A stretch of DNA of 64,000 nt from G963667145 sp963676515 [NCBI: Candidatus Cloacimonadota bacterium] (GCA_963676515.1 OY781061.1:372001-436000), one strand, 5' to 3'. Shown: positions 28,445 through 39,023, numbered from the stretch's first letter. Program-made: numbers and translations. The notes: generated by a model not told the origin, from the letters alone.

Positions 28445-28465
28445 GCAAATTGCAAAGCAATTTGC
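28445..28465. repeat. Perfect hairpin next to tRNA-Ala
   Basis: GCAAATTGC and GCAATTTGC form a 9 bp perfect stem with an AAA loop, beginning one base from the tRNA-Ala 5' end. Probably a processing signal in the rRNA precursor. Confidence 0.6.
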
Positions 28466-28553
28466 AATTAGAAATTAATAGTTATGAGTTAAAGCTGCCT
28501 CTACTCGCTCTTCTTTTTCCCACTTAATTATTAACTTTTAATTATTAATTTCA

Positions 28554-28580
28554 ATTTTCACATCTGAAAGATGTGAAAAT
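28554..28580. repeat. Perfect hairpin next to tRNA-Ile
   Basis: ATTTTCACATC and GATGTGAAAAT form an 11 bp perfect stem with a 5-nt loop. Its last base is the final A of the encoded CCA of tRNA-Ile, so it abuts the mature 3' end and may direct cleavage. Confidence 0.6.
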
Positions 28581-28582
28581 GG

Positions 28583-28656
<74 letters not shown>

Positions 28657-28673
28657 ATTAGAATAAAAATTGC

Positions 28674-28685
28674 GTAGAGTAAACC
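28674..28685 (-). other. 16S processing stem, 3' strand (partner 30316-30327)
   Basis: The 12 bases after 16S (GTAGAGTAAACC on the plus strand) are the exact complement of those before it (GGTTTACTCTAC at 30316-30327). Together they form the RNase III helix around pre-16S RNA. Confidence 0.8.
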
Positions 28686-28719
28686 AAAGCCAATCGCTTT
28701 GTTCTGTGTTTTCCTTTAA

Positions 28720-30289
<1,570 letters not shown>

Positions 30290-30848
30290 AATTATAATTT
30301 GATTGACTTTTTTTAGGTTTACTCTACACTTCTATAAATTTTTTTCTTTCAAGTATCTGTCTCAATTGTGTGTGCATATTTTATTGTGAGCTTTTTGTGT
30401 CAACCCAATTTCTTGGATTTTAAAAAACAAAAAAATACCTTGCCTTCAACTTCTAAAATGTTTCAAATTTTCAATCGGAGGCTAGTTACTCTGCATCAAC
30501 TTCATCTGCTAAATCTCAATTGTAGCTCGTTTGTATTTTACGCTGGTTTTGAGTCAATACAAAAGTTTGCTTTTTTATGCCTACTGTGACAACGATTGTG
30601 GCTATCTTATTTTTTTACTTTATGTTCTCTATTTTGAATCTTATAAGCAATAAGCACACTCTTAATCAAAGAGGGGTTTAAATCCTAAAATCAAACCATA
30701 AAAAAAAGCGAGTGGCAAAAAAACCACCCTCTTAAACCTCGTTCCCAAGTTTTACTTGGGACTGCATGCGAAACAAAACATATACGCTCCCAAGCTGGAG
30801 CTTGAGAGTGAGAAAAAAAGAGTGGAAAATATTACCAAAAACTATCTC
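30290..30848. other. Upstream region of the rRNA operon
   Basis: About 560 bp without a gene. Nearest 16S is the leader with the processing strand (30316-30327). TTGACA occurs on the minus strand at 30398-30403, followed by an A/T-rich stretch that could hold a -10 (TAAAAT or AATATG, spacing not ideal), and a second TTGACT lies near 30553. Towards 30849 there is a pair of palindromes (30738-30812) and a short A/C-rich hairpin near 30710. Confidence 0.45.
30738..30812. repeat. Pair of REP-like palindromes
   Basis: First arm: TCCCAAGT, TTT, ACTTGGGA at 30742-30760 inside a CTCG...CTG frame. Second arm: GCTCCCAAGCTGGAGCTTG at 30786-30804 ending AGAGTGAG. Both match a widespread bacterial repeat type of form CTCGTTCCCAAG. 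They are in the same locus 25 bp apart, as in REP doublets, and each carries mismatches. Confidence 0.5.
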
Positions 30849-31298
30849 TTAAATTTCTGTCTCCATCCGCGGAGCTTGTCCGTAGTTGAATTTGCCTTGG
30901 AAATATTTTTGCTGGATGGAAGCTGCCTCTTTACTCCAAACTTCCAGACCAAGGAGTTTGATGCGGCAGAGATTGTAAACTTTGGTGTTGTTCAAGACTT
31001 TGTCCGCCATATCTGCTACGGGCATCAGATATTCGCAAGGGAACTCGTCGCATTCCGAGCAGTTGTGCAGTCCCTTGCTAGCTACGCAATTTTTGGTCTT
31101 GCAACCCTCTCCCGCTGTCATCGGCATTTCACATGAGCAACCCGCATCACTCCGACAGCCAGCACAAGGGATATCTTCGGGCTTAGCTCCCACCTGCTCT
31201 GCTATTTGCTCTGCTAGCTCTTGACTGATATTACCCTCATAAACAGCACAAGCAAAGCAAGGCAACCCGCACGGGGCTGTCATTTTTTTTAAATCCAT
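30849..31298 (-). CDS. Cysteine-rich DUF3795-type protein
   Basis: A 149-residue protein with about 14 cysteines, opening P-C-G-L-P-C-F-A-C-A-V-Y and continuing I-P-C-A-G-C-R, C-K-T-K-N-C-V-A-S-K-G-L-H-N-C-S-E-C and F-P-C-E-Y-L. This Cys pattern is that of DUF3795, of unknown function and probably metal binding. GGGAG precedes the ATG. It is the last gene of the uvrA operon, and the second DUF3795 protein in it (see 33050). Confidence 0.75.
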   Translation of the reverse strand: MDLKKMTAPCGLPCFACAVYEGNISQELAEQIAEQVGAKPEDIPCAGCRSDAGCSCEMPMTAGEGCKTKNCVASKGLHNCSECDEFPCEYLMPVADMADKVLNNTKVYNLCRIKLLGLEVWSKEAASIQQKYFQGKFNYGQAPRMETEI

Positions 31299-31313
31299 TT
31301 TCTTTCTCCCTTT

Positions 31314-32468
31314 TTAATTACTCGTTTGGTTACTGCTGCTTTTTTTCTTCACAAATGTCGCTACGAGCAAAGAGAAAACACTCAAAACTGTGCCACCCAA
31401 GAAGGGGATGGTGGGATGAATGAGCCACAGATAGCCACCAACTACGGGCAATATCACCGCAGCGATGTGGTTAATGGTGAAGCTCACAGCGGTGCTAGAG
31501 GCGATATCCTCGGGTGCGGCAATTTTGTGGAAGTAGGTACGGATAGCCATCGAGCCATTGAAAGAGATGTGATCCAACACATAGAGCACAGCTACCAACC
31601 ACCTGTAGGGACAGTAGGCATAAGCGGTGAAGATGAAGATTAAACTTCCGTATTCTGCAAATAAAATGGGTCGCTCACCAAACTTGCGAATAGATTTGGC
31701 GACAAACGGTGCTAGGAAATAGTTGATGGCGTTGTTGAAGATAAAAAGCAAGGTGATTTCTTGAATAGAGAAGGAGAATTTCTCTACCAGTAAAAAAACG
31801 GAAAAAACCATAAAGATTTGTCGCCTAGCTCCCGAGAGCAAAGTCAGAAGATAAAAAATGGTGTATTTTTTTCGTAAGACGAATTTTTTCTGCTGAACCT
31901 TACTCACGGGGATATTTGGAGCGGAAAATAAGCCCCAAATGCCTGCCAAGATTACCAATATTCCCAAAATCGAGAACATCACCTTATAAGACAAAAAGTA
32001 AGATAATACCAAAATGCTGAGTCCGACCGTGATGGAGACCAAGGACATAATGCTGCGTTGATTGCCCAAGACCAATGGCGATTGATACTCGTCAAAATTT
32101 TGCAAGATTAGCGATTGGTTGGTCGTCTCGTAGTAATGGAAGCCGAAGCTCATCACCAGAGTCGAGATCAGCAGTCCGCTGAATGTCGGCATAAATCCAG
32201 CACTGACGATGCCTGCTCCCAGCAAGATGATGGACAAAGCCGAGAGGTGATGCTCTTTGATTAGGACTATCACAAAAATAGCCAACATCGCCAAAAATCC
32301 CGGTATCTCTCGCACCGACTGGATGATGCCCATATGGAGTCCGTTGACTCCGACCACTTCCACAGCGAAATTATTGAACAGAGTCCGCCAGCCTTGCAGA
32401 CCTACGGTGGACGCCATCGTCAAAATGAGCAGATACCAATACACTGGGTTTTGTTTTATTTTTTGCAA
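31314..32468 (-). CDS. Major facilitator superfamily transporter
   Basis: A 384-residue protein with about 12 membrane segments, starting at TTG 32468 with AAGGAG 7-8 bp before it. The layout has a short central loop (K-V-Q-Q-K-K-F-V-L-R-K-K near 192), as in MFS antiporters. No substrate motif is recognised. It lies 3 bp after tag and 15 bp before the DUF3795 gene, so it shares their transcript. Confidence 0.8.
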   Translation of the reverse strand: MQKIKQNPVYWYLLILTMASTVGLQGWRTLFNNFAVEVVGVNGLHMGIIQSVREIPGFLAMLAIFVIVLIKEHHLSALSIILLGAGIVSAGFMPTFSGLLISTLVMSFGFHYYETTNQSLILQNFDEYQSPLVLGNQRSIMSLVSITVGLSILVLSYFLSYKVMFSILGILVILAGIWGLFSAPNIPVSKVQQKKFVLRKKYTIFYLLTLLSGARRQIFMVFSVFLLVEKFSFSIQEITLLFIFNNAINYFLAPFVAKSIRKFGERPILFAEYGSLIFIFTAYAYCPYRWLVAVLYVLDHISFNGSMAIRTYFHKIAAPEDIASSTAVSFTINHIAAVILPVVGGYLWLIHPTIPFLGGTVLSVFSLLVATFVKKKSSSNQTSN

Positions 32469-32471
32469 AGT

Positions 32472-33053
32472 TTACTCCTTATTATTTAACTCTTGCCACC
32501 TAAAGCAGTCTGTGGTATGGTCGTTGACCATCCCTACAGCTTGCATAAATGCGTAGCAAATCGTAGGTCCCACAAAACTAAAGCCTCGCTTTTTTAGCTC
32601 AGCACTCATCTTTTGCGAGAGTTTGGTAGAAACAGGCACTTCTTCCTGAGATTGCCAAGAGTTACAGATAGTCGCACCATCCACAAAACTCCAGAGGTAA
32701 GCGTCCAAGCTGCCATATTCGTCCACAATCTTCAACACCGCTTGAGCGTTTTGCACAGAGGAGTTTACCTTGCGAGCATTACGGATAATCCCAGAGTCAG
32801 ACAAAAGTCGCTCGATATCCTCTTTTCCGTAATCAGCGATTATGCGGAAATCGAAGTTGTGAAAAGCTCGTCGATAGTTCTCTCGCTTGCGGAGGATCGT
32901 CAGCCAGCTGAGTCCAGCTTGTGCTCCTTCCAAGATTAGGAACTCAAAGAGAAGCCTGTCATCGTGCAATGGCACTCCCCACTGCGAGTCGTGATAGGCA
33001 ATATAAAGCGGATCGTCTGTGCACCAAGTGCATCTTGTCTTGGCAGAGTTCAT
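32472..33053 (-). CDS. tag: DNA-3-methyladenine glycosylase I
   Basis: A 193-residue base-excision enzyme that removes 3-methyladenine from DNA. It begins R-C-T-W-C-T-D-D-P-L-Y-I-A-Y-H-D-S-Q-W-G, with zinc ligands Cys and His at the N-terminus and His/Cys in N-D-H-T-T-D-C-F near 183. L-E-G-A-Q-A-G-L-S-W-L near 43 is the catalytic region. The ATG overlaps the preceding DUF3795 stop (ATGA). Confidence 0.95.
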   Translation of the reverse strand: MNSAKTRCTWCTDDPLYIAYHDSQWGVPLHDDRLLFEFLILEGAQAGLSWLTILRKRENYRRAFHNFDFRIIADYGKEDIERLLSDSGIIRNARKVNSSVQNAQAVLKIVDEYGSLDAYLWSFVDGATICNSWQSQEEVPVSTKLSQKMSAELKKRGFSFVGPTICYAFMQAVGMVNDHTTDCFRWQELNNKE

Positions 33054-33400
33054 TTTACAGGGCGGTTATAATTTCCCGATTCTGTCATCTCTTGAGCAAA
33101 TTTATCCAAGCCAACAGATTTGATTTTGGCGATACAACTTTTTCTGTCTGATTTGAACAGAAGTGCAAAAATTTTAGATATCCAATTGTTGAATTTTTTG
33201 CAATCGTTGGGATCGGCATAAGAGGTGCACTCTGCACAAGTTGAATAATTGTTTTTAATACAGCAAGTTCTGAGCTTGCACCAAGTCGCTTTCGTATATT
33301 CGTGGCAGCCTACGCATTTACCGCTCAGATATCGTCTGCAAGTCCCACAATAAAGCCCGCAATAGGCAATGAGGCTGGTATCTTTTTTTGCTTCTCTCAT
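33050..33400 (-). CDS. Small DUF3795-type protein
   Basis: A 116-residue protein with 12 cysteines: Y-C-G-L-Y-C-G-T-C-R-R-Y, then C-V-G-C-H, C-K-L-R-T-C-C and C-A-E-C-T-S-Y. It is the same Cys-rich fold as the protein at 30849, but with a longer basic C-terminus. It overlaps both tag (ATGA) and uvrA (ATGA), so it is firmly part of the repair operon. Confidence 0.75.
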   Translation of the reverse strand: MREAKKDTSLIAYCGLYCGTCRRYLSGKCVGCHEYTKATWCKLRTCCIKNNYSTCAECTSYADPNDCKKFNNWISKIFALLFKSDRKSCIAKIKSVGLDKFAQEMTESGNYNRPVK

Positions 33401-36237
33401 TTTTTCTCCTTATTTTGTTTCCCTCGCTCTGCCAAAAACTGTCCCGTAAAGCTCTCAGGCACTGCTGCGACCTGCGACACCGTGCCAGTGGCTACCACCT
33501 GCCCTCCACCATCTCCACCATCGGGACCGAGGTCGATGATGTAGTCACTAGCGGCGATGACATCCAGATTGTGCTCAATGACGATAATCGTATTGCCCAT
33601 ATCCACCAAGCGGTAGAGCACCTGCAAGAGCTTGTTGATATCGTCGAAGTGCAGTCCAGTGGTCGGCTCATCCAGTAGATAGAGCGTCTTGCCCGTGGAC
33701 ATCTTGGATAGCTCGCGAGCCAGCTTAATCCTCTGTGCTTCACCTCCCGAGAGTGTCGTGGACGATTGCCCCAGCTTGACATAGTCTAACCCTACATCCA
33801 CCAGCGTTTGCAACTTCATACGGATAGCAGGGATATTCTCAAAAAGCTCCAAAGCTTTGGAAATCTCCAAATCGAGGACATCAGCGATGTTGTAACCTTT
33901 ATACTTTATCGTCAAGGTCTGCTCATTGTAACGCCTGCCGTGGCACACGCTACACGGCACGAAGACATCGGGCAAGAAGTGCATCTCGATTTGCTTCAAG
34001 CCATTGCCACCGCAAGCCTCACAGCGACCGCCTTTCACATTGAATGAGAAGCGACCAGCATTGAAGCCATGCAACTTGGCAGCAGGCAGAGAGGCAAAAA
34101 GTTTGCGGATCTCGTCAAAAACCTTGATATAAGTCGCTGGATTGGAGCGAGGCGTCCTGCCGATGGGTGTCTGGTCGATGTTGATTACCTTGTCGAAATA
34201 TTTGTCGCCAGTTATCTTTTTGTGCTTGCCCACCGAATGCTTACTGCGATTGATCTTATTTGCCAAGTAAGGGTACACTATCTGATTGACCAGCGAAGAT
34301 TTACCACCACCTGACACACCTGTCACGCAGGTGAACAAACCCACGGGGAACGCCACATCAATCTGCTTGAGATTGTTCTGTGCCGCACCATACACCCGTA
34401 GCATCTGCCTACCCTTCTTTCGCTTGCGAGAGGGGACTTCTATCTTCTTGACTCCACTCAAGTACTGACCAGTGAGCGATTTAGGGTTTGCCATTATCTC
34501 GGCGATGTTGCCCTGAGCGACCACCTGTCCACCGTGGCAACCAGCCAATGGTCCAAAGTCCACAATCTGATCACAGCTCTCCATCATCTCCTGATCGTGT
34601 TCCACCACCAACACGGTGTTCCCCAAATCTTTCAGCCTCTGGAGCATCCTGATGAGAGCTCTATTGTCCCGCTGATGCAGTCCGACAGACGGCTCATCCA
34701 AAATGTACATCACTCCCACGAGTCCACTGCCTATCTGGCTGGCAAGCCTTATCCGCTGGGCTTCTCCACCAGAAAGCGTGGGTGCTGAGCGATTGAGGTT
34801 CAGGTAATGCAAGCCGACTTCTCGCAAAAAAGTGAGCCGATTGATAATCTCTTTGAGTATCTCGGTGGCTATCTGCAAATCTTCGCCTGCCAACTGCAAA
34901 TTCGTGAAATAATCCAAAGATTTGGAGACAGACATCCGCACGATTTGGTCAATATTGCGTCCATCCACTAGCACAGCAAGGCTTTTGGAGTTGAGCTTTT
35001 TGCCATGGCAGTGCGGGCACACCTCTTCGCCCATAAAGCTCAAATAATATTTCCGCATATAAGAAGAGCCCGTGCTTTTTAGTCGCCGAGCCAGCGTCGG
35101 CACAACTCCCTCAAATCCGCTATCGAAATTATACTCGCCTCGTTTGGAACTCCAAACCACATTTACAGAAGTTTCGTGTCCGTAGAGAATAGCTTCTTGG
35201 ACTTTCGCAGGCAAATCTTTCCACGGAGTTTTCAGACTAAAATCCAGATTCTTCGCCAAGCCAGTAACCATCTGATACTCCAGACTATCTGTTTTCTCGC
35301 TCAGCTCTTTCCACGGTTTCACGGCACCATTCCACAGCGAGAGATTTTCGTCTGGCACTATTTTCTTGGGGTCAAAATCAAACAAAATTCCCAAACCGTT
35401 GCAGTGCTCACACATCCCAATGGGACTATTGAAAGAAAAAGATTGCGGCGACAAATCGTCAAAACCTACTCCGCAATCGGCACAAGAATTTTTCTCGGAC
35501 AGCATCTCTTGCTCTGCTGTATCTGGATAATCGACCTTGAGAAAACCGCCGCTCAGTCGCAAAGCAGTCTCGATGGAATCCGCCAAGCGGGAACGAATCT
35601 CGGGCTTGAGCACGAGGCGATCCACCACGACATCTATCGTGTGCTTGCTTTTTTTGTCCAAAGCTATTTCCTCGGAAAGGTCACGAACTTTGCCGTTAAT
35701 CATTATGCGGGCAAACCCCTCTTTCCTAGCCTCTTCGATCTCCTTGCTGTGAGTTCCCTTTCTGTTTTTCACCAGCGGCGCAAGGATTTGGAGCTTGCTC
35801 TCCTCTGGTCGCTTATAGATGTGCTCCAATATTTGATCCACCGACTGGCTGCCTACAGGCTTACCACACAGGTGACAATGCTGTCTTCCGACTCTGGCGA
35901 AAAGCAATCGCAGGTAATCGTAAATCTCCGTAATCGTGCCCACTGTGGAGCGAGGATTTTTGGAAGCCGTCTTTTGCTCGATAGAAATAGCTGGGGACAA
36001 CCCTTCGATGTAATCGACATTGGGCTTCTCCATCTGCCCCAAGAACTGCCGTGCGTAGCTGGAGAGGCTCTCCACATATCGCCTTTGCCCCTCGGCGTAG
36101 AGCGTATCAAAAGCCAGCGAAGACTTACCAGAACCAGACACACCCGTGAACACCACCAGCGAATCACGCGGGATAGTCAGATCAACATTTTTGAGATTAT
36201 GCTCACCAGCACCTTTTACGATTATTTTGTTTTTCAT
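33397..36237 (-). CDS. uvrA: Excinuclease ABC subunit A
   Basis: A 946-residue nucleotide-excision repair ATPase. Two ABC cassettes are present: Walker A G-V-S-G-S-G-K-S near 30 and G-V-S-G-G-G-K-S near 640; signatures L-S-G-G-E-A-Q-R near 485 and 825; Walker B pairs I-L-D-E-P-S and L-L-D-E-P-T. Zinc modules C-H-L-C, C-A-D-C, C-E-H-C and C-P-H-C are intact, with C-E-A-C and C-S-V-C in the second half. ATG 36237 ([10 protein letters not shown]) is the conserved start; a TTG four codons upstream is not used. It heads the operon uvrA-DUF3795-tag-MFS-DUF3795. uvrB lies separately at 60932. Confidence 0.97.
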   Translation of the reverse strand: MKNKIIVKGAGEHNLKNVDLTIPRDSLVVFTGVSGSGKSSLAFDTLYAEGQRRYVESLSSYARQFLGQMEKPNVDYIEGLSPAISIEQKTASKNPRSTVGTITEIYDYLRLLFARVGRQHCHLCGKPVGSQSVDQILEHIYKRPEESKLQILAPLVKNRKGTHSKEIEEARKEGFARIMINGKVRDLSEEIALDKKSKHTIDVVVDRLVLKPEIRSRLADSIETALRLSGGFLKVDYPDTAEQEMLSEKNSCADCGVGFDDLSPQSFSFNSPIGMCEHCNGLGILFDFDPKKIVPDENLSLWNGAVKPWKELSEKTDSLEYQMVTGLAKNLDFSLKTPWKDLPAKVQEAILYGHETSVNVVWSSKRGEYNFDSGFEGVVPTLARRLKSTGSSYMRKYYLSFMGEEVCPHCHGKKLNSKSLAVLVDGRNIDQIVRMSVSKSLDYFTNLQLAGEDLQIATEILKEIINRLTFLREVGLHYLNLNRSAPTLSGGEAQRIRLASQIGSGLVGVMYILDEPSVGLHQRDNRALIRMLQRLKDLGNTVLVVEHDQEMMESCDQIVDFGPLAGCHGGQVVAQGNIAEIMANPKSLTGQYLSGVKKIEVPSRKRKKGRQMLRVYGAAQNNLKQIDVAFPVGLFTCVTGVSGGGKSSLVNQIVYPYLANKINRSKHSVGKHKKITGDKYFDKVINIDQTPIGRTPRSNPATYIKVFDEIRKLFASLPAAKLHGFNAGRFSFNVKGGRCEACGGNGLKQIEMHFLPDVFVPCSVCHGRRYNEQTLTIKYKGYNIADVLDLEISKALELFENIPAIRMKLQTLVDVGLDYVKLGQSSTTLSGGEAQRIKLARELSKMSTGKTLYLLDEPTTGLHFDDINKLLQVLYRLVDMGNTIIVIEHNLDVIAASDYIIDLGPDGGDGGGQVVATGTVSQVAAVPESFTGQFLAERGKQNKEKK

Positions 36238-36261
36238 AATTACATCCAAACACTTTTATTT

Positions 36262-36831
36262 TTACTCATTTGCATTACCGCTATTAAATTTATCGTCACC
36301 CCAATTCTGAGGATTTTCTATTATGTAATTTTTAATACGATTATATTCATTGTTGTTTCTAACAATATGATCGTAATAATTTGATTGAAAAAAATGATTG
36401 TTTTTATTGTATTTAGGTATGTCTAATTCTTGAAAATCAATATGAGCATCAATTTTTGAATTTATCGCTGATTTAAATCCAGCAAAAAATGATGAAATTG
36501 ATTTTGGTTTACGGAAAAATTTTTGTTCGGGGGTTCGTAGAGACGCACGGCCGTGCGTCTCTACGAACAAAACAACAATGGCGTGAATATGATTTGGCAT
36601 TATTATATATTCGTCCAAAAACAATTCATCACGAATTTTAAACGATTTCAACAATTCATTTTCCACAATTTTCCCAAATTCTGACAAAACAATTTTATTG
36701 TTTTCAATATTCCCCAAATTACAAACACGATTTTGGGTGACAATGGTTAAAAAATAAACACCATTACCTGAATAATCCCAATTAGGCATCCGATGTGATT
36801 TTATACGATATTTATTTTGGTATTTTTCCAC
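36262..36831 (-). CDS. REP-associated tyrosine transposase (RAYT)
   Basis: A 189-residue Y1 (IS200-like) transposase of the RAYT type. The family start [12 protein letters not shown] follows GTG 36831; HUH is in [10 protein letters not shown] near 91, and the catalytic Tyr lies in Y-Y-D-H-I-V-R-N near 155. The conserved [11 protein letters not shown] peptide between them is encoded by the 36-bp palindrome at 36533. Upstream frame continuation to 36966 is an artefact of the gene it abuts (36812-37012). It lies 24 bp before uvrA on the same strand. Confidence 0.85.
   Translation of the reverse strand: MEKYQNKYRIKSHRMPNWDYSGNGVYFLTIVTQNRVCNLGNIENNKIVLSEFGKIVENELLKSFKIRDELFLDEYIIMPNHIHAIVVLFVETHGRASLRTPEQKFFRKPKSISSFFAGFKSAINSKIDAHIDFQELDIPKYNKNNHFFQSNYYDHIVRNNNEYNRIKNYIIENPQNWGDDKFNSGNANE
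36533..36568. repeat. 36-bp perfect palindrome inside the RAYT gene
   Basis: The left half ends GTAGAGACGCACGG and the right half is its exact reverse complement (CCGTGCGTCTCTAC), with GTTC/GAAC at the outer ends. It lies entirely within the coding sequence and reads the same peptide in both strands' corresponding frame. This is the type of palindrome that RAYT proteins act on. Confidence 0.9.
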
Positions 36832-37012
36832 TATTAAACCTAAAATTGATTGTATCAATCGTAGCAACTGCTTTGAGGAAATCTTTATATGCGTCCATTT
36901 TAAGCAAGGTTTGCCTTTTAAAATTTTCATCCTTTCTCGAGAAGAAAAACTGTAAACTAGCCCCAACTATTACACCAATAATTGGCATTAAATATTTCAC
37001 TGCTTCATCCAC
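36812..37012 (-). pseudogene. Truncated small membrane-protein gene
   Basis: 66 codons from GTG 37012 (AAGGA 9 bp upstream). It encodes one N-terminal membrane helix (I-I-G-V-I-V-G-A-S-L-Q-F-F-F) and a charged helix R-Q-T-L-L-K-M-D-A-Y-K-D-F-L-K-A-V-A, a layout found in longer small membrane proteins. Similarity to that layout stops about residue 52, where RAYT sequence begins, and a stop follows. The RAYT most likely arrived here and cut the gene. Confidence 0.55.
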
Positions 37013-37073
37013 AATAATTGTTTCCTTTAAAACTAATCAACATCTTTCTACTTTACCACAACTATATTCTACT

Positions 37074-37715
37074 CTAAACATACACCGAGTATTTCTTCTC
37101 CAATCTCGCAAATACATTCACGATTACCGAAGTAAAAACCAGATAGAGAGCCGCAGCCAGCAAGAAGGGCAAAATATTGAAGTCACGCGAGAATATCTCC
37201 TTAGCAGAACGCAAAAGGTCGCCCATGCCGATTATCGCCACCAAGGCTGTGTCTTTGACCAGGGTAATGGCTTCATTGCAAGTGGCTGGCAACACTCGTC
37301 TGACGGTCTGAGGCAAGATAACTCTGCCCATCATCTGCCAGTAGCTCATTCCCAAGGCTTTAGAGACTTCATATTGCCCTTTGTCTATCGACTGGATGCC
37401 ACCACGATATATCTCCGTGAAATACGCCGCATAGTTGAACACATAGGTGACAACCGCCGCCGTGAATGGCGAGAGACTGATGCCAAAGATGGACAATCCG
37501 AAATAGACAAAAAACAGTTGCAAGAGCAAAGGCGTGCCTCTGACAGCCCAAGTGTAAAGTCCAATTAACCTTGCTGCTACAGGTCCGAGCGATAGTTTGC
37601 CCAAAGCAAATAAGATTCCCAGTGGAATAGAAAAAATTATCGTTACCGCATACAAACTCAGCGTAACACCACATCCTTTGATCAAATATGACATAGTTTC
37701 CAACAAATAATCCAA
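37074..37715 (-). CDS. Polar amino-acid ABC transporter permease
   Basis: A 213-residue permease of the HisM/GlnP type, starting at TTG 37715 with AAGGAG 5 bp upstream. T-W-A-V-R-G-T-P-L-L-L-Q-L-F-F-V-Y near 54-70 and the EAA loop E-V-S-K-A-L-G-M-S near 135 are diagnostic. About five membrane segments. It follows the binding protein (37813) by 97 bp on the same strand. No ATPase is encoded downstream; the next sequence is the truncated gene and the RAYT. Confidence 0.9.
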   Translation of the reverse strand: MDYLLETMSYLIKGCGVTLSLYAVTIIFSIPLGILFALGKLSLGPVAARLIGLYTWAVRGTPLLLQLFFVYFGLSIFGISLSPFTAAVVTYVFNYAAYFTEIYRGGIQSIDKGQYEVSKALGMSYWQMMGRVILPQTVRRVLPATCNEAITLVKDTALVAIIGMGDLLRSAKEIFSRDFNILPFLLAAALYLVFTSVIVNVFARLEKKYSVYV

Positions 37716-37812
37716 AACAACTCCTTTCTCTTAAAATTCCACACAAAAAAACCGCCTACTTACTTCTACCACAAACCAGAAAGAAAATAGACGGTCGTCA
37801 ATAAAAAACAGC

Positions 37813-38598
37813 TTATTTCAAAAGCACCGATTCACCAAACCATTTTTGAGAAATGTCATCGGCAGTACCGTCCACTTTTAGTTCCTGGATAGCATCGCTC
37901 AACTTTTTGACGAACTCCTTGTCGGCTTTTCGCATGCCCACGCCATACTCCTCTTGTCCCAAGTTTTGCTCCAACACCAGATAAAGACCCGGCTTCTTGG
38001 CAATATAGTAGCGACCCACAATTTCGTCCACCACCACAGCGTCTATCCTGCCAGCTGCCAAGTCCATCAGGGCTTCCGTGTTGTTAGCGTACTTCCTCTG
38101 CTCATCGAGGGAGTTCTTCACCTTTTCGTTGTCATCCAGTGCTTTTTGACTGGACGAGCCCAATTGCAAGCCGACACTCTTGCCAGCTAAGTCATCCAAT
38201 GTTTTTATGGTCGAGCCAACTGCCACCACGACGATCTGCCTGTTTGCCATATAAGCTGGCGAAAAATCTATCTTCTCTCTTCTTGCAGGGGTGATAGTAA
38301 GTCCGTTCCAAATAACATCAATATCGCCTTTGTTCAGCGACATCACTATTCCATCCCAATCTACAGGCTTGAACTCCGCTTGCAAGCCAAGTTTGGTAGC
38401 GGCAGCCTTAGCCAAATCTATATCAAATCCCACTATCTCACCGTCTTCACCTCTAAAGCCCATCGGAGGGAAGTTGTCATCTAGTCCAACGACTATCACG
38501 CCCTTTTCCTCTATCTTGCTCCAACCATCTCCAGTCTCTTTGCAACCAAAGGCAAAGAGCAAACTTACCAACAACAAAAATCCCATAAATTTCTTCAT
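37813..38598 (-). CDS. Polar amino-acid ABC transporter binding protein
   Basis: A 261-residue lipoprotein of the family 3 solute-binding proteins (F-A-F-G-C lipobox near 20). G-V-I-V-V-G-L-D-D-N-F-P-P-M-G-F-R near 32 and I-V-G-F-D-I-D-L-A-K-A-A near 57 are the family start; D-V-I-W-N-G-L-T-I-T-P-A-R near 95 binds the amino-acid backbone. Ligand is probably a polar amino acid. It precedes the permease gene; a hairpin between them may lower permease expression. Confidence 0.92.
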   Translation of the reverse strand: MKKFMGFLLLVSLLFAFGCKETGDGWSKIEEKGVIVVGLDDNFPPMGFRGEDGEIVGFDIDLAKAAATKLGLQAEFKPVDWDGIVMSLNKGDIDVIWNGLTITPARREKIDFSPAYMANRQIVVVAVGSTIKTLDDLAGKSVGLQLGSSSQKALDDNEKVKNSLDEQRKYANNTEALMDLAAGRIDAVVVDEIVGRYYIAKKPGLYLVLEQNLGQEEYGVGMRKADKEFVKKLSDAIQELKVDGTADDISQKWFGESVLLK

Positions 38599-38718
38599 TT
38601 CTTACTTCTCCTTAAAAATTAGATTTCTACGATTACAATATTGAAAGACAAAGAAAAAGCTGCTAAAAGATAGTCAAACCTTTAAAACAAAAATTGCATA
38701 AAACTTTGCTACAATAAA

Positions 38719-38892
38719 ATGGTTTATAACTCGTTCACAGCGAACCTCAACGATTTAGACGAGAAAGGCTTTAATGTTCTGGATTATGCCATCGCAGACG
38801 AGAAAAAGGAAAATATAGTTTTCTTGAAAGAACTCGAACTAAGTTTCTCCAAAAATAAAAATAATTTTTATCGCTCTTATTTAGATTGGTAG
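38719..38892 (+). CDS. Short ankyrin-like ORF, possible remnant
   Basis: 57 codons. The peptide contains N-D-L-D-E-K-G-F-N-V-L-D-Y-A-I and a later N-I-V-F-L-K-E-L, the pattern of a last ankyrin repeat, and ends S-Y-L-D-W. There is no Shine-Dalgarno, and an extended -10-like TGCTACAAT ends 3 bp before the ATG, so a leadered transcript is unlikely. A fragment of a lost ankyrin protein is as likely as a gene. tRNA-Asn follows 59 bp later. Confidence 0.3.
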   Translation: MVYNSFTANLNDLDEKGFNVLDYAIADEKKENIVFLKELELSFSKNKNNFYRSYLDW

Positions 38893-38951
38893 CTCAAAAA
38901 AAATTCTATTTTGTTTGACACCGCAACGCCTAAAAATTGTATGGACTCGTT

Positions 38952-39023
38952 TCTGGAATAGCTCAGCGGTAGAGCGGGTGGCTGTTAACCACTAGGTCGG
39001 GGGTTCGAATCCCTCTTCCAGAG
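38952..39023 (+). tRNA. tRNA-Asn (GUU)
   Basis: Acceptor TCTGGAA pairs with TTCCAGA; anticodon GTT in CTGTTAACC; T-loop GGTTCGAATCC; CCA encoded at 39024-39026. Stands alone. Confidence 0.95.

Noticed and set aside
30756-31136. 126-codon plus-strand frame opposite the DUF3795 gene
   Set aside because: The minus strand carries the conserved Cys pattern and a ribosome site; this is its antisense shadow.
35176-36384. 402-codon open frame antisense to uvrA
   Set aside because: It lies opposite conserved uvrA codons, has no ribosome site and no protein-like motif; it is a shadow of the codon bias of uvrA.
36832-36966. Upstream extension of the RAYT reading frame
   Set aside because: This part is the other frame of the truncated membrane gene; RAYT homology begins at the GTG at 36831.
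38694-38715. TTGCAT and TACAAT as a promoter for the ankyrin-like fragment
   Set aside because: The spacing is only 10 bp and the -10 box ends 3 bp before the ATG, so it cannot drive that frame in the normal way.
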